64,000 nucleotides of DNA from Aminobacterium sp. MB27-C1 (GTDB lineage: Bacteria > Synergistota > Synergistia > Synergistales > Aminobacteriaceae), in NCBI RefSeq assembly GCF_030908405.1, contig NZ_CP133089.1:558001-622000 (forward strand), in the 5' to 3' direction. The stretch's first letter is position 1. Each line of letters begins with the position of its first letter. The notes beneath the pieces are model-generated. The model worked only from the letters and a program-made list of their open reading frames with translations, had not been told where the DNA came from and made no database searches. The translations under genes and the position numbers were made by a program. Below, one piece after another: positions 52,808 through 62,385 of the stretch.

Positions 52808-52969
52808 ATGACAAAGTATGTTTGCACAGTGTGTGGATATGTTTATGATCCTGCAGAAGGGGATCCTGATAATGGTATTGCCGCTGGAACATCTTTTGAA
52901 GACCTTCCGGAAGATTGGGTTTGCCCAGTTTGTGCCGTTGGAAAGGATATGTTCGAGCCAGAAGAGTAG
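52808..52969 (+). CDS. rd: Rubredoxin
   Basis: A 53-residue one-iron electron carrier, too short for many gene callers. Both iron-binding knuckles are present: [17 protein letters not shown] and [16 protein letters not shown], with FEDLPEDW between them. AAGGAGGGGAAG precedes ATG 52808. It is monocistronic between its own promoter and terminator. In anaerobes rubredoxin often serves oxygen or peroxide detoxification, which fits an inducible single gene, but no partner reductase is adjacent. Confidence 0.96.
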   Translation: MTKYVCTVCGYVYDPAEGDPDNGIAAGTSFEDLPEDWVCPVCAVGKDMFEPEE

Positions 52970-53015
52970 TCTTTCTTGTGGCTTGTTGTATAAGTCTTTT
53001 TAATTTAGTAGAAGG

Positions 53016-53041
53016 AAGAGGGGATTTTTCCCCTCTTTTTT
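53016..53041 (+). terminator. Terminator of rubredoxin gene
   Basis: AAGAGGGG (53016-53023) pairs with CCCCTCTT (53030-53037) and continues as a T-run. Confidence 0.88.
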
Positions 53042-53042
53042 C

Positions 53043-53070
53043 TTGACTTCTTCCTTGCCTGAATTATAAT
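53043..53070 (+). promoter_or_regulatory. Promoter of the amino-acid binding protein gene
   Basis: TTGACT (53043-53048), a 16-base spacer and TATAAT (53065-53070), 70 bases before the start codon. It directly abuts the previous terminator. Confidence 0.8.
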
Positions 53071-53140
53071 AGACCAATCTTAAACTATAGTTCTAAAATT
53101 TGACTATATGTAACTAGTGTTTAAATAGGGAGGAATAGGT

Positions 53141-53905
53141 ATGAAGAAGTTAGTCGTGTTGCTTGCTGTTATTTTTGTTTTTACGAGTGCTATTGGTGCG
53201 ATGGCTGCCCAGTCAGCTCTTGAGAAAGATGTTATTCGAGTAGGAACCGAATCGACGTTTCGCCCCTTTGAATTTAGAAACGTTGATAATGAAGTTGTAG
53301 GATTTGATATTGACCTCATTAACATGATAGCAGAAAAACTTGGTAAAAAAGTTGAAATCGTAGACTCATCTTTTGACTCTCTTATCCCTTCTTTGCTGAC
53401 AAAGAAGATTGATATTATAGCAGCAGGAATGAGTGCAACTGAAGAGCGAGCAAAACGCGTTGCCTTCTCAGATACGTATTATCTTACCCCTTCCGCAGTC
53501 GTTGTTAAGGCAGAAGAGTCGGGAATAACAAAGGAAGAGGATTTAAAAGGTGATAAAGTGGCTACCGTTCAGATGGGTACAATTCAGGATGCGTACGTCT
53601 CTAAGCTTGGTTTGAAAGAAGTCAAACGTTTCTCGAAGACGGATGACGCTTTCAGAGAGGTTCTTCTTGGACGAGCCGATTTTGCAGTAGTAGATGGAAC
53701 TGTAACTCAGGAAAACCTTGAAAATAACAAAGATTTTACAGATACGCTTAAGAAAGCTTTCAACCTTTATATCGATAAGGGAATGGCCCTGGCCATGAGT
53801 AAAGATGATCCTCAGTTCGTAGAGGCTGTCGATAATGCTCTTCGCGAGCTTAAAGAATCTGGGGCACTTGATGAGCTTGAAAAGAAGTGGATGGGAGAGA
53901 AATAG
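53141..53905 (+). CDS. Polar amino-acid ABC transporter substrate-binding protein (solitary)
   Basis: A 254-residue SBP_bac_3 family protein with a signal peptide (residues about 1-22, cleavage after AMA). The fold signature is VIRVGTESTFRPFEFRNVD and GFDIDLINMIAEKLGKKVEI, then IDIIAAGMSATEERAKRVAF. The ligand is a polar amino acid; specificity cannot be read from sequence. It has its own promoter and terminator and, unusually, no permease or ATPase gene beside it, so it must work with a transporter encoded elsewhere. AGGGAGGAAT precedes the ATG. Confidence 0.92.
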   Translation: MKKLVVLLAVIFVFTSAIGAMAAQSALEKDVIRVGTESTFRPFEFRNVDNEVVGFDIDLINMIAEKLGKKVEIVDSSFDSLIPSLLTKKIDIIAAGMSATEERAKRVAFSDTYYLTPSAVVVKAEESGITKEEDLKGDKVATVQMGTIQDAYVSKLGLKEVKRFSKTDDAFREVLLGRADFAVVDGTVTQENLENNKDFTDTLKKAFNLYIDKGMALAMSKDDPQFVEAVDNALRELKESGALDELEKKWMGEK

Positions 53906-53958
53906 TATTTAAAAGCAAGAGCTAGAAGTTTCGCTACGTTGCTTAACTATACGAGATA

Positions 53959-54007
53959 AAGCGATGAGAAATTACCGTGTAAGGTAGTTTCTCATCGCTT
54001 CTTTTTT
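53959..54007 (+). terminator. Terminator of the amino-acid binding protein gene
   Basis: A long stem: AAGCGATGAGAAA plus TACC (53959-53976, one mismatch) pairs with GGTA plus TTTCTCATCGCTT (53983-54000), followed by CTTTTTT. Confidence 0.9.
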
Positions 54008-54031
54008 ATGTAACGTGGCATTAAACGCTTC

Positions 54032-54517
54032 TTAGTTCTCTTTATTTTCCAGCTGGAAGAGAATCTCTTGTGTTACCCTAAAAAGCTCTTCTTCCTCAAG
54101 ACTCTTGCTTTCTACAATCAATGTGGTGTGTTCTGGAAGACGGATAGATAAAGCTTTTCCAACTTGCGGGTAGCTTTCGAGTAGCGCTCTGTATTTTCCC
54201 AGGGAGAGAGTGCGGTAGGTAGCTCCAAACCCCATGGGGCGGTCATCTGTGTTAACTTCCTTTTCAGGAATGTAAAGATCGCCGCTTCCTGAGCCAGAGA
54301 GCACCGTAAGACTGAAATTACGCCCACCTGGGGCAATATAACGTCGTTTACGCCATATGCCATAATTGCCAGAAGGAGCCTCTAGTTGTTGTGAAAAAAG
54401 GTCTTCTCCTGTCCATCCTTCAAGATCAGGCAACGTATCTATTGCGGCTGAAGATACTTCTGCAGAGAAGAGCAGAAGCATCAACGAGAAAAATACTATT
54501 TTATGAAAAGGTTTCAT
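54032..54517 (-). CDS. Secreted protein of unknown function
   Basis: A 161-residue protein with a clear signal peptide (MKPFHKIVFFSLMLLLFSAE, cleavage near VSSAA). The mature part is soluble with no Cys pairs or known motif: DTLPDLEGWTGEDLFSQQLE, YIAPGGRNFSLTVLSGSGSG and HTTLIVESKSLEEEELFRVT. The GSGSGDLY region suggests a beta-rich domain. Start 54517 is chosen because AAGAAGGGATAG precedes it. It lies downstream of the AOR cluster on the same strand but behind a terminator. I do not recognise the family. Confidence 0.6.
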   Translation of the reverse strand: MKPFHKIVFFSLMLLLFSAEVSSAAIDTLPDLEGWTGEDLFSQQLEAPSGNYGIWRKRRYIAPGGRNFSLTVLSGSGSGDLYIPEKEVNTDDRPMGFGATYRTLSLGKYRALLESYPQVGKALSIRLPEHTTLIVESKSLEEEELFRVTQEILFQLENKEN

Positions 54518-54563
54518 CTCTATCCCTTCTTTCGAAGACAACTCTTTAGGTGATATTTTAGCA

Positions 54564-54589
54564 TCAAAAAAGGGGCCCGAAGGCCCCTT
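54564..54589 (-). terminator. Terminator of the AOR operon
   Basis: On the minus strand AAGGGGCC (54589-54582) and GGCCCCTT (54577-54570) enclose a TTCG tetraloop and run into TTTT. It ends the minus-strand operon 15 bases after the AOR stop. Confidence 0.92.
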
Positions 54590-54603
54590 CCCCTCAAATA
54601 GAA

Positions 54604-56412
54604 CTACAGATAGCTTGCAAGCCCGAGTTCTATAAGTTTTTCTTCTGTTGGTATTCCTTCTTCATTCCATCCTCGCAACGAGTAGTATTGAGGAAGCATG
54701 GAATCAAGACGATTGACTCGTCCCTTCATAGGTCCATTGGGAATTGGATCTTTCAACAAGCGTGGAGGCAACGTGTCGTCACTTTTTGAGAGACCTGCCT
54801 TCATATTGAAAAGACGTTCGAGGTTCCAGATTCTATCTCCAGCCTGCATGAAGCTTTCTTCTGTATAATCGACTCCCGTTACTGCCGCAAGTTGAGGAGC
54901 AATATCTGCGGCTCCAAGGGCGAATGTTGTGAAAAGGCACATTCCCGCAGAGTCAAGGGCAGCGGTGAGATCTTGAAAAGCCTTGAGCCAGACGGGTTTA
55001 GTTTCGTTATCTTCAGGATCTATTTTTTCGGGAGCGCCCAATACTTCAGGTGAAGTCAAATAACCTCTTACATGGCACCCGCCTCGGTTGGAAGTTGCGT
55101 ATTCAAGACCCATACCTTGCAAGGCTCGTGGGTCGTAGGCTGGCATTTCCTGCTTTTTAACGGTCATGGAAAGTTCAGGATGGCCCCATTTTTCAGCCAA
55201 TCTCCACGATCCTTCAGCAAGTTTATCGCCAAATCCACGTCTATAGGCTGTATCTTCTGTTAACTTTACCATAGCGTTAACATTGCCAAAATGCAAGTCA
55301 TATCCAGTTTCATTTTCGGTAAGAACGCCCATTTCGTAAAGTTCCATGGCGCAGGCTATAGTGGAACCGAGTGTTATTGTGTCCATTCCCAGTTCGTTGC
55401 AGATAAAATTGGCTTTGACAATAGCATCAATATCGTCAATGCCGCAATCTGGGCCGAATGACCACGTGCTTTCATATTCTGGCCCTTCACCCTGCCCCAC
55501 ATAGATACCGTTGCTCTTGGCAACTCGTCCACATCCGATTGGGCATCCCATACAGCCCTTATTTTTTATGAGGTTTTTCTCATTGTATGTTTCGGCACTG
55601 ACTTTATCTGCACCTTCGAAAATAGCTTCTCTGAAGTTTCTTGTGGGAAGAGCTCCCGCTGAGTTGATGATGCCGACAAGTACGTTTGTTCCGAAGGTTG
55701 GCAGTCCTCCTGATGTTACTGGATGTTCTTTGAGTTTCTTTCGTGCAGCGGCTACGCTCTGGAAAACGGCATCCCGATCGGCAACTTTGATGCCCTTCGT
55801 TCCTCGAACGACGATGGCTTTAAGATTTTTAGAGCCCATAACGGCTCCTACACCGGAACGGCCGGCGGCTCTGTCTTTTTCGTTCATAATGCAGGCGAAT
55901 TTAACGAGGTTTTCTCCTGCCGGCCCGATACAGGCTACTTTTGCTTCAGAGTCTGTCTCTGTGAGCAGGGAGTCTGTTACGGAGTGAACATCCTTTCCCC
56001 AGAGATGACGTGCGTCACGAATTTCTATCATGTCATTGTATATGTAGATATAGACTGGAGCTTTGGCTTTTCCTTCAAGAATGACCATGTCAAAACCGGC
56101 ATATTTAAGTTCCGGTCCCCAGAACCCCCCCGAGTTGGAAGCCGCAATGGTTCCCGTCAGAGGTCCCTTGGTTATAACATCGTATCGTCCTGATGATGTG
56201 GTGAGGGTGCCGGTAAGAGGTCCCGTGGCAAAGATGAGTTTGTTTTCAGGGCTGAGCGGGTCGACTGTTGGGTCAACTTCATCTATATAGTATTTTGTGC
56301 CAAGGCCGCGTGCTCCTATAAAGAGACGGGCGTCTTCGCTTCGAATAGGCTCTATTTTCCACGTTTTTTCGCCGAGATTTACACGTAAAACCCGACCTGT
56401 CCATCCAAACAT
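54604..56412 (-). CDS. aor: Tungsten-type aldehyde:ferredoxin oxidoreductase family, catalytic subunit
   Basis: A 602-residue tungstopterin enzyme that oxidises aldehydes to acids. Family motifs: [18 protein letters not shown] at the start, [36 protein letters not shown] with [36 protein letters not shown], the [4Fe-4S] cysteines in [17 protein letters not shown] and a later Cys in [11 protein letters not shown]. Pterin contacts appear in [20 protein letters not shown]. It overlaps the ferredoxin gene by one base and is last in a five-gene cluster with Nuo-like proteins, so its electrons probably reach NAD(P)+ as well as or instead of free ferredoxin. The aldehyde is unknown; amino-acid-derived ones are likely. 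Confidence 0.92.
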   Translation of the reverse strand: MFGWTGRVLRVNLGEKTWKIEPIRSEDARLFIGARGLGTKYYIDEVDPTVDPLSPENKLIFATGPLTGTLTTSSGRYDVITKGPLTGTIAASNSGGFWGPELKYAGFDMVILEGKAKAPVYIYIYNDMIEIRDARHLWGKDVHSVTDSLLTETDSEAKVACIGPAGENLVKFACIMNEKDRAAGRSGVGAVMGSKNLKAIVVRGTKGIKVADRDAVFQSVAAARKKLKEHPVTSGGLPTFGTNVLVGIINSAGALPTRNFREAIFEGADKVSAETYNEKNLIKNKGCMGCPIGCGRVAKSNGIYVGQGEGPEYESTWSFGPDCGIDDIDAIVKANFICNELGMDTITLGSTIACAMELYEMGVLTENETGYDLHFGNVNAMVKLTEDTAYRRGFGDKLAEGSWRLAEKWGHPELSMTVKKQEMPAYDPRALQGMGLEYATSNRGGCHVRGYLTSPEVLGAPEKIDPEDNETKPVWLKAFQDLTAALDSAGMCLFTTFALGAADIAPQLAAVTGVDYTEESFMQAGDRIWNLERLFNMKAGLSKSDDTLPPRLLKDPIPNGPMKGRVNRLDSMLPQYYSLRGWNEEGIPTEEKLIELGLASYL

Positions 56413-56891
56413 TATGCCTCAACCTCCTCAACTATCGCTGCAAATTTAGCGGCATAGGCTCTTTTCTTTTCGAGGTTATCCTTTTCGGCAGGAACATATT
56501 GAAGAGCTTCGGTAGGGCAGAAAAGAGCGCATTGAGGATCACCATTGCATTGCGTGCACTTAAAGGCGCTTTTGCCCTCTCTGTTATAGGAAATGTTCCC
56601 GAAAGGACAGGCAACTACGCACATACGGCATCCAATGCATTTTTCTGAATGAATATTAATAATGCCCGTTTCCTGATCCTGTTCCAGTGCGCCAGTCTTG
56701 CATACTGATGCGCATGGAGCGTTTTCACATTGCAAACATGTCATGGGAACATGTATTCCCAGTTCGAATCTGAACACTTTGATTCGAGCCAGGGAAGGAC
56801 GACATTCCCCTTCCTGAGACAAAGAACAAGCTACCTCACAACTGCCACATCCAATGCAGCGATCTGGCGAAATGAGTAATACTTTTTCCAT
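56412..56891 (-). CDS. Polyferredoxin subunit with four [4Fe-4S] motifs
   Basis: A 159-residue HycB/DmsB-type electron-transfer subunit. Cluster motifs: [11 protein letters not shown] (residue 12 on), [27 protein letters not shown] and [15 protein letters not shown]. It joins the AOR subunit (stop/start overlap) and would pass electrons from its [4Fe-4S] to the [2Fe-2S]/Nuo-like subunits. There is no signal peptide or membrane segment, so a cytoplasmic complex is expected. Confidence 0.9.
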   Translation of the reverse strand: MEKVLLISPDRCIGCGSCEVACSLSQEGECRPSLARIKVFRFELGIHVPMTCLQCENAPCASVCKTGALEQDQETGIINIHSEKCIGCRMCVVACPFGNISYNREGKSAFKCTQCNGDPQCALFCPTEALQYVPAEKDNLEKKRAYAAKFAAIVEEVEA

Positions 56892-56935
56892 GAACTTTTC
56901 TCCCCTTTCACATTTTGCAATATAGTTGAATTAGC

Positions 56936-57832
56936 CTACCCCCGTGTTGCTTTTACTTTTGAAAAAACAAGTGCGTACGCTTCCTCTTTACGACGACATT
57001 GCGGGCATATCTCTTCATAAGAGCTAAGATCGTTATCGTCGTCGTAGTTGAGAGCTGCCCGTTCTAGCTGCTCTTTTGTTGCGAAAAAGCGTCCACATCG
57101 AGTGCACTGTACAAGTTGGAACTCTCTTCCCCAGAGTATTCGTACGCCATCCTTTTCCAGCTTTTCTATAGCGCCGGTTGGGCATACTTCTGCGCATGCG
57201 CCGCATCCGATACACGACGTTGGCGGTTCCTTGAAGGGCGATGTGACCTCTCGTTGATGACCTCGCCGGCAGAAATCAAGACATCCAATACCTTCAGCTT
57301 CGCAGGCACGAACGCAAAGGCCGCAGAGAATACATTTCGATGCAGAATCGTGGGTGGCATTCTGAGACGTATCAATCGGAGTATTGAGAGATGGATTGGG
57401 AGATAGATCGAGTGGGGGAGCGAGATGAGTATCAAGTGGAGTGTGGGGAAGGGGATCTGGCGAAGTATTGAATCGGGTGGGAACAGAAACGTTGTATTTT
57501 TCAAAGAGATGGCGAAGAACTGGTGTGTTACACGCTTCTTTTGCCTCTTTGGCGATAAGTGTCAGTACGAATTTCCGAAGCGAGTATATTTTTGGCGTAT
57601 CCGTTTCTATGATGAGTCCGTCTTTTGTAATGGGATAAGAGCACGCCATAACGACTTTGCGCTTCTTGCCTTCTTCTATCTCTACGGAGCACATTCGGCA
57701 ATTTCCATCAGCCGGTAATCCAGGGTGGTAGCAGAGAGTGGGGATATGGATGCCAAGAAGACCGGCTGCTTCTAAAATGGTTGTTCCTGCTTCGATGTTC
57801 AAAGGATTTCCGTTTATAGTGATAGAGATCAT
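56936..57832 (-). CDS. [2Fe-2S]/[4Fe-4S] protein, NuoG-N/HydA-N-like, with Pro-rich insert
   Basis: A 298-residue iron-sulfur protein. The [2Fe-2S] domain has Cys34, Cys45, Cys48 and Cys64 ([20 protein letters not shown]). The usual HxxxCxxC-type cluster of NuoG is absent. Two [4Fe-4S] sets follow ([11 protein letters not shown] from residue 167, [12 protein letters not shown] from 207), then a C-terminal CTRC...CPQC knuckle (243-279) that may bind zinc or iron. Residues 122-164 form a Pro/Thr/Asp-rich linker, [20 protein letters not shown] in its middle. Start 57832 follows AAAGGAGG; a longer frame runs into the upstream gene. It overlaps the NuoF-like stop by 4 bases. Likely electron bridge between the flavoprotein and the polyferredoxin. 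Confidence 0.85.
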   Translation of the reverse strand: MISITINGNPLNIEAGTTILEAAGLLGIHIPTLCYHPGLPADGNCRMCSVEIEEGKKRKVVMACSYPITKDGLIIETDTPKIYSLRKFVLTLIAKEAKEACNTPVLRHLFEKYNVSVPTRFNTSPDPLPHTPLDTHLAPPLDLSPNPSLNTPIDTSQNATHDSASKCILCGLCVRACEAEGIGCLDFCRRGHQREVTSPFKEPPTSCIGCGACAEVCPTGAIEKLEKDGVRILWGREFQLVQCTRCGRFFATKEQLERAALNYDDDNDLSSYEEICPQCRRKEEAYALVFSKVKATRG

Positions 57833-59703
57833 GATGTCGCCTCCTTTGGCCTGGGTTCGATAGCTTCGAAACGACATACCTCCAGGCACATTCCGCAGGT
57901 AATACATTTATCGTGGTCGATCTTTCGAATATCCCTGTCATTTCCCGAGATGGCGCCAGTTGAACAGTTGGCCTGACAGGCACCGCAGCCTATACACTTG
58001 TTACGGAGAATAAAAGGCATGTACATTCCTTGGCAAACGCCGGCTCGGCAGAAATGTTCCCTTTCGTGTTCTTCGTATTCTTCTGAAAAATAGCGAAGGG
58101 TGGAGAGAACGGGATTGGCCGCTGTTTTCCCAAGTCCGCAGAGAGCTGTTTCGGGCATATTCTCTGCAATAGCGCGCAACCTTTCAGTGTCTCCAGCTTC
58201 ACCTTTCCCCCTTGTCAATTTATGAAGAATCCGCTGCATTTCCATAAGGCCTTCACGGCAGGGAGTGCATTTACCGCACGATTCCGTTACGAGAAAATCA
58301 ACAAAATATCGGGCTACGTCGACCATGCAGCTTCGTTCATCCATGACGATCATGCCACCGGAGCCCATCATAGACCCTACGTCAGCCAAATGGTCGAAAT
58401 CCACAGGAAGGTCGAGGAAGGATTCGGGAATGCATCCTCCCGATGGTCCACCTGTCTGTACGGCCTTGAAAGGCCTGTTTTTCAGGGTTCCCCCTCCAAT
58501 ATCAAAGATAATTGTACGGAGAGTTGTTCCCATGGGAACTTCGACGAGGCCGCTGTTTTTGACTTTGCCTACGAGAGAGAATATTTTTGTGCCTGGGCTC
58601 GTCTCTGTTCCCAGACTTCGAAACCAGCTGGCTCCCTTCGAAATAATGGGAGGAATATTAGCCCATGTTTCTACATTATTAAGAACTGTAGGTTTCTCCC
58701 AGAGTCCTTTCTCTGTAGAACGGATATATTTGACCCTCGGAACGCCGACCCGGCCCTCTATGGAGGCCATTAGCGCTGTCGATTCGCCGCAGACGAAGGC
58801 TCCGCCTCCACGATAGACTTCAATATCGAAGGAAAAACCGGATCCGAGAATATTATTGCCGAGAAGCCCCACCTTACGGGCTTCCTTTATCGCCATGGAG
58901 AGGTGCTTGACGGCTAACGGATATTCGTCTCGCACATATATAAAGCCCTTATTAGCGCCTATGACATAAGCACCGATAGCCATTCCCTCAATAACGCTGT
59001 GGGGGTCGCCTTCCATAAGACTTCGGTCCATAAATGCCCCTGGATCCCCCTCGTCCCCGTTGGCGACAACGTAGCGAATGTCTGATTCTATCTTTCGAGC
59101 GGATTGCCATTTCTTGCCGGTAGGGAATCCGCCGCCGCCCCGGCCTCTCAGACCGGAATCGATAATTTCTTGTAAAACATGTTCTGGCCCTGTTTCGAAG
59201 GCCCGAAGAAGGGCTTCGTAGCCGTCGGCCAGAATATAGTCGTCTATTTTTTCAGGGTTGAGCTCTCCTGAATTGCGGAGGGCGATTCGTGTCTGATGAG
59301 AATAGAAGGGAATCTGTTGGGCTTCGGTAGTCGATTTCTTCGTGTTGGGATCCCGATAGAGAAGATGACTAATTGTTTTTTGCCCTAAAATGGTTTCGTC
59401 GATGATCGACTGAACGTCTGATGGCTTGACTTTCTGGTAGAAAATGTTGCCTGGGTTAATAGTTACCAGTGGGCCATGTTCGCAAAAACCGTGGCATCCT
59501 GTTGAATCCAGGGAAATCTGAAGATTAACGTTTAACTTCCTCTCTTTGAGTTCCTTTTCGAAGGCGCGGTATACGTCGCGACTCCCACTTGCGATACATC
59601 CCGTACCAAAACATATGCGGACGGAGGGAATGGTAGCCGCTGTTTTTTCTTCTTGTAGTTTCCTCCGGTATTCACGAAGGTCTGAAGGGGTGTTAAACGT
59701 CAT
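57829..59703 (-). CDS. NuoF/HydB-like NAD(P)H-binding flavoprotein with extra Fe-S domains
   Basis: A roughly 624-residue fusion as in bifurcating hydrogenases and NfnAB-like complexes. Order: N-terminal thioredoxin-like [2Fe-2S] domain ([25 protein letters not shown]), the NADH/FMN domain ([45 protein letters not shown]), the [4Fe-4S] motif [12 protein letters not shown] with a later Cys in ALCGLGKTA, and C-terminal 2[4Fe-4S] ([22 protein letters not shown]). Start 59703 follows GAGGAGGAAC. It probably oxidises or reduces NAD(P)(H) for the AOR complex. Whether it bifurcates electrons cannot be told from sequence alone. Confidence 0.9.
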   Translation of the reverse strand: MTFNTPSDLREYRRKLQEEKTAATIPSVRICFGTGCIASGSRDVYRAFEKELKERKLNVNLQISLDSTGCHGFCEHGPLVTINPGNIFYQKVKPSDVQSIIDETILGQKTISHLLYRDPNTKKSTTEAQQIPFYSHQTRIALRNSGELNPEKIDDYILADGYEALLRAFETGPEHVLQEIIDSGLRGRGGGGFPTGKKWQSARKIESDIRYVVANGDEGDPGAFMDRSLMEGDPHSVIEGMAIGAYVIGANKGFIYVRDEYPLAVKHLSMAIKEARKVGLLGNNILGSGFSFDIEVYRGGGAFVCGESTALMASIEGRVGVPRVKYIRSTEKGLWEKPTVLNNVETWANIPPIISKGASWFRSLGTETSPGTKIFSLVGKVKNSGLVEVPMGTTLRTIIFDIGGGTLKNRPFKAVQTGGPSGGCIPESFLDLPVDFDHLADVGSMMGSGGMIVMDERSCMVDVARYFVDFLVTESCGKCTPCREGLMEMQRILHKLTRGKGEAGDTERLRAIAENMPETALCGLGKTAANPVLSTLRYFSEEYEEHEREHFCRAGVCQGMYMPFILRNKCIGCGACQANCSTGAISGNDRDIRKIDHDKCITCGMCLEVCRFEAIEPRPKEATS

Positions 59704-60199
59704 TGTTTCGTTCCTCCTCAATCATAGATGGAATGAGATTGGGCGTCATTTGTCCGTAGACTTTTTCATTGACCATGACTACAGGAGCCAGAGCGCACGC
59801 ACCAAGACAGTTTACCGTTTCCAGAGTAAACTGACCATCTGGAGTTGTCTCCCCTGATGAGATAGAGAGTTCCTTTTGCAGCGTGTTGAGGATGAATGCC
59901 CCTCCTCTGAGGTGGCAGGCTGTTCCCCCGCAAACACGAATGGTCTTACGTCCTCTTGGTGAGAGCGTAAAGGCTTTGTAAAAAGTGGCGACACTGTAAA
60001 CGCGACTTTCCGGAACATCAAGATAGGTAGCGACTTCTTTCATCGCTTCGACGGGAAGATAACGGAAGGTTCGTTGAATATCCTGAAGAATGGGAAGAAG
60101 AAAGCGTGATTCCTTGGAGTATGAAGAGAGAATGTTCAGCAAGGCTTCTTTTTGTTTCTGGCGGTTGTCAGAAGACATAGTAATATTATGGTCTGTCAA
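59693..60199 (-). CDS. NuoE/HydC-like [2Fe-2S] subunit
   Basis: A 168-residue thioredoxin-like [2Fe-2S] protein, first gene of the cluster. The four cluster cysteines are in [14 protein letters not shown] and [20 protein letters not shown]; the helical N-terminus contains [15 protein letters not shown] and [16 protein letters not shown] at 60199 is preferred because AAAGGGGGG sits 7 bases upstream; an ATG at 60178 has no site. It overlaps the NuoF-like start by 11 bases, indicating a shared transcript and complex. Confidence 0.9.
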   Translation of the reverse strand: MTDHNITMSSDNRQKQKEALLNILSSYSKESRFLLPILQDIQRTFRYLPVEAMKEVATYLDVPESRVYSVATFYKAFTLSPRGRKTIRVCGGTACHLRGGAFILNTLQKELSISSGETTPDGQFTLETVNCLGACALAPVVMVNEKVYGQMTPNLIPSMIEEERNNDV

Positions 60200-60242
60200 T
60201 GAAAGTCCCCCCTTTATGCCGACTTTCTGACAATTCTTTTAT

Positions 60243-60270
60243 ATTGTACAACTTAATTTGTTTTTGTCAC
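60243..60270 (-). promoter_or_regulatory. Candidate promoter of the NuoE-NuoF-AOR operon
   Basis: On the minus strand: GTGACA (60270-60265), a 16-base spacer and TACAAT (60248-60243), about 44 bases before the TTG start. Confidence 0.4.
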
Positions 60271-60358
60271 TTTCTCCCTTGAGCGGGTACATCGCCACTT
60301 TTCTTTTTAGACGTCTTCCCCAAATCATGTTAAGATTTTTCAGTTAGACTGTTTGTTA

Positions 60359-60367
60359 TGTTAGAAT
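60359..60367 (+). promoter_or_regulatory. Candidate extended -10 promoter of miaB
   Basis: TGTTAGAAT (60359-60367) resembles an extended -10, 32 bases before the GTG start. No clear -35 is present. Confidence 0.35.
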
Positions 60368-60398
60368 ATTAGAATTTCTATGGCCAGGAGGAATACGT

Positions 60399-61721
60399 GT
60401 GTATCGTTTTGCATTAAAGGTATATGGCTGCCAGATGAACGTTTATGATGGCGATAAACTTCGTACAGCCCTTATTCAAAAAGGGTGGAAAGAGGTAGAG
60501 GAAGAAGAGGCCGATCTGGTTATCTTCAATGGCTGTAGTATCAGGGCCAAAGCTGAACATAAAGTGTGGAGCGAACTCGGTCGTTACGGTGATAGCTGGA
60601 ATGAGAAAAGCAAACCTTATGTTGCTGTAACCGGCTGTATAGCCCAGCGTTTGGGAGAGGCCATGATGACTCGTTTTCCATGGGTGCGCCTTGTGGGAGG
60701 TCCCCGTCATATAGGAAATCTGCCTGAGGCATGCGAACGAGTAATGGCAGGGGAGTGTATCTCTCTTCTTGATGAGGACCCCAGAGCCTTTATTGACCTT
60801 GAGGTTCCTCCTATTAAAAGAGTGAATCCATGGAAGGCTTATGTGACTATAGCTCATGGGTGTGATAACTACTGTACATATTGTATCGTCCCCTATGTGC
60901 GAGGGCGTTTTGTTTCCAGATCTCCAGAGTCAATTATCAGAGAGGTTGAGAAACTTGTTGCCGATGGCATAAAAGAGGTAACTCTTTTGGGTCAGAATGT
61001 CGACAGTTATGGTCTTGATTTTGATAATGGCTACGCATTTTCATCCCTTCTTCGCGATGTAGCTAATATTGAGAATCTGCCTCTTATTCGTTTTGTAACC
61101 TCTCATCCGAAAGATTTTACGCCGGATATTGTCAAGGTTATGTCTCGTTACCCGAAGATTTGTCCGTCGATAAATCTTCCCATACAGTCGGGGAGCGAGC
61201 GCATATTACAGAAAATGAACAGGAAATACACTCTTGAAAAGTATAGAGAGACTGTTTCTATCATTCGCAACGCTCTGCCAGAAGTGGGATTGACCAGCGA
61301 TCTTATCGTAGGATTCCCAGGCGAAACAGAAGAAGACTTTCAGGATTCTGTAGCGGCACTTCACGAGTTCCGTTACGATCTTGTTCATACAGCCGCATAT
61401 TCTCCCCGTGAAGGAACAGTGGCTGCTACAATGCCAGATCAGATTCCTCAGGAGATAAAAATGAAACGTCTCAATATCGTTAACGAAATACAGTCTCGCA
61501 TAGCTTCGGAAATCAACCAGAGCCTTGTAAATAGAACGTATTCGATTCTTATTGACGATGTTGCTCCGAAGGGAGAAGGATTGGTTCAGGGTCGTACTCC
61601 TACTGATAAAGTTGTTATTATCAAGGGTGGAAAAGACCTTATCGGTCATTTTGCTACTATAAAAATTACTTCTGCTGATAATTGGTGCCTTTACGGAGAG
61701 GTGATTGATATCGTTGACTAA
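60399..61721 (+). CDS. miaB: tRNA-2-methylthio-N6-dimethylallyladenosine synthase MiaB
   Basis: A 440-residue radical SAM methylthiotransferase acting on A37 of tRNAs. The N-terminal UPF0004 domain holds three cluster Cys in KVYGCQMNVYDGDKL, FNGCSIRAKAEHKV and AVTGCIAQRLGEAM. The radical SAM motif is HGCDNYCTYCIVPYVRGR. Then come LLGQNVDSYGLDF and DLIVGFPGETEEDFQDSV, and a TRAM domain at the C-terminus. MtaB and RimO are alternatives, but LPIQSGSERILQKMNRKYT and the Q-M-N after the first Cys favour MiaB. GTG 60399 follows CCAGGAGGAA. Confidence 0.92.
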   Translation: MYRFALKVYGCQMNVYDGDKLRTALIQKGWKEVEEEEADLVIFNGCSIRAKAEHKVWSELGRYGDSWNEKSKPYVAVTGCIAQRLGEAMMTRFPWVRLVGGPRHIGNLPEACERVMAGECISLLDEDPRAFIDLEVPPIKRVNPWKAYVTIAHGCDNYCTYCIVPYVRGRFVSRSPESIIREVEKLVADGIKEVTLLGQNVDSYGLDFDNGYAFSSLLRDVANIENLPLIRFVTSHPKDFTPDIVKVMSRYPKICPSINLPIQSGSERILQKMNRKYTLEKYRETVSIIRNALPEVGLTSDLIVGFPGETEEDFQDSVAALHEFRYDLVHTAAYSPREGTVAATMPDQIPQEIKMKRLNIVNEIQSRIASEINQSLVNRTYSILIDDVAPKGEGLVQGRTPTDKVVIIKGGKDLIGHFATIKITSADNWCLYGEVIDIVD

Positions 61722-62385
61722 AGAAAAAACGAAGGCGCTCTTTTTCTTCGCCGCCGGAATTCTTTGTCTCGTCTTCGCAGGTTTGCTGATTACCACTTTT
61801 TCAGGACGATGGGAGGCAGGCCGTCCCACTGTTGTTGCAGGGCCCCTGCCTGTTGCCAGAGTGGAGAAGGAACCGCAGCCGATGGAACAGCAACCTGTGG
61901 AGGAAAAAGACGAGTGGGTCGTATATATAACGGGGTGTGTTCAAAAGCCTGGTGTCTACCACGTTCCAGCTGATTCGAGAGTCTATCAGGTTGTCGATAT
62001 GGCTGGCGGGCTCTCTTCACTGGCCGATCACGAAGCTATCAATCTCGCGACGCCGTTACAGGATGGGATGCACATTCACGTGCCGGCTCGTGGCGAGGTT
62101 CCCAAAGAGGATGTTCAGACGAAGGGGACGTCTTCCGTTTCTTTGAATGGGGCTGTCGCGTCTCGTGCAGAAGAAAGGGATATAAATAGGAAGATTGATA
62201 TTAACAGTGCTTCAGAGGAACAATTACAGGCATTACCAGGAGTTGGTCCCAAGACAGCAGCGTCTATAGTGAGTTACAGAGAGTCTCAAGGGGACTTTGA
62301 GGTCGTTGAGGATCTGTTGAGGGTGAGAGGTATTGGCCCTGCAAAATTCAAGAAGATACGTCAACTGGTTACGATAGGTTCATGA
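61714..62385 (+). CDS. comEA: ComEA-like competence DNA-binding protein
   Basis: A roughly 223-residue protein with one N-terminal transmembrane helix (LFFFAAGILCLVFAGLLITT). An SLBB domain follows (VYITGCVQKPGVYHVPADSR, VVDMAGGLSSLADHEAINLA), then a C-terminal tandem helix-hairpin-helix: KIDINSASEEQLQALPGVGP and DLLRVRGIGPAKFKKIRQLV. It should bind incoming double-stranded DNA outside the membrane. Start TTG 61714 is 10 bases after GGAGAGGTG; the in-frame TTG 61705 is too close to that site. It overlaps comEC by 4 bases. Confidence 0.9.
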   Translation: MTKEKTKALFFFAAGILCLVFAGLLITTFSGRWEAGRPTVVAGPLPVARVEKEPQPMEQQPVEEKDEWVVYITGCVQKPGVYHVPADSRVYQVVDMAGGLSSLADHEAINLATPLQDGMHIHVPARGEVPKEDVQTKGTSSVSLNGAVASRAEERDINRKIDINSASEEQLQALPGVGPKTAASIVSYRESQGDFEVVEDLLRVRGIGPAKFKKIRQLVTIGS

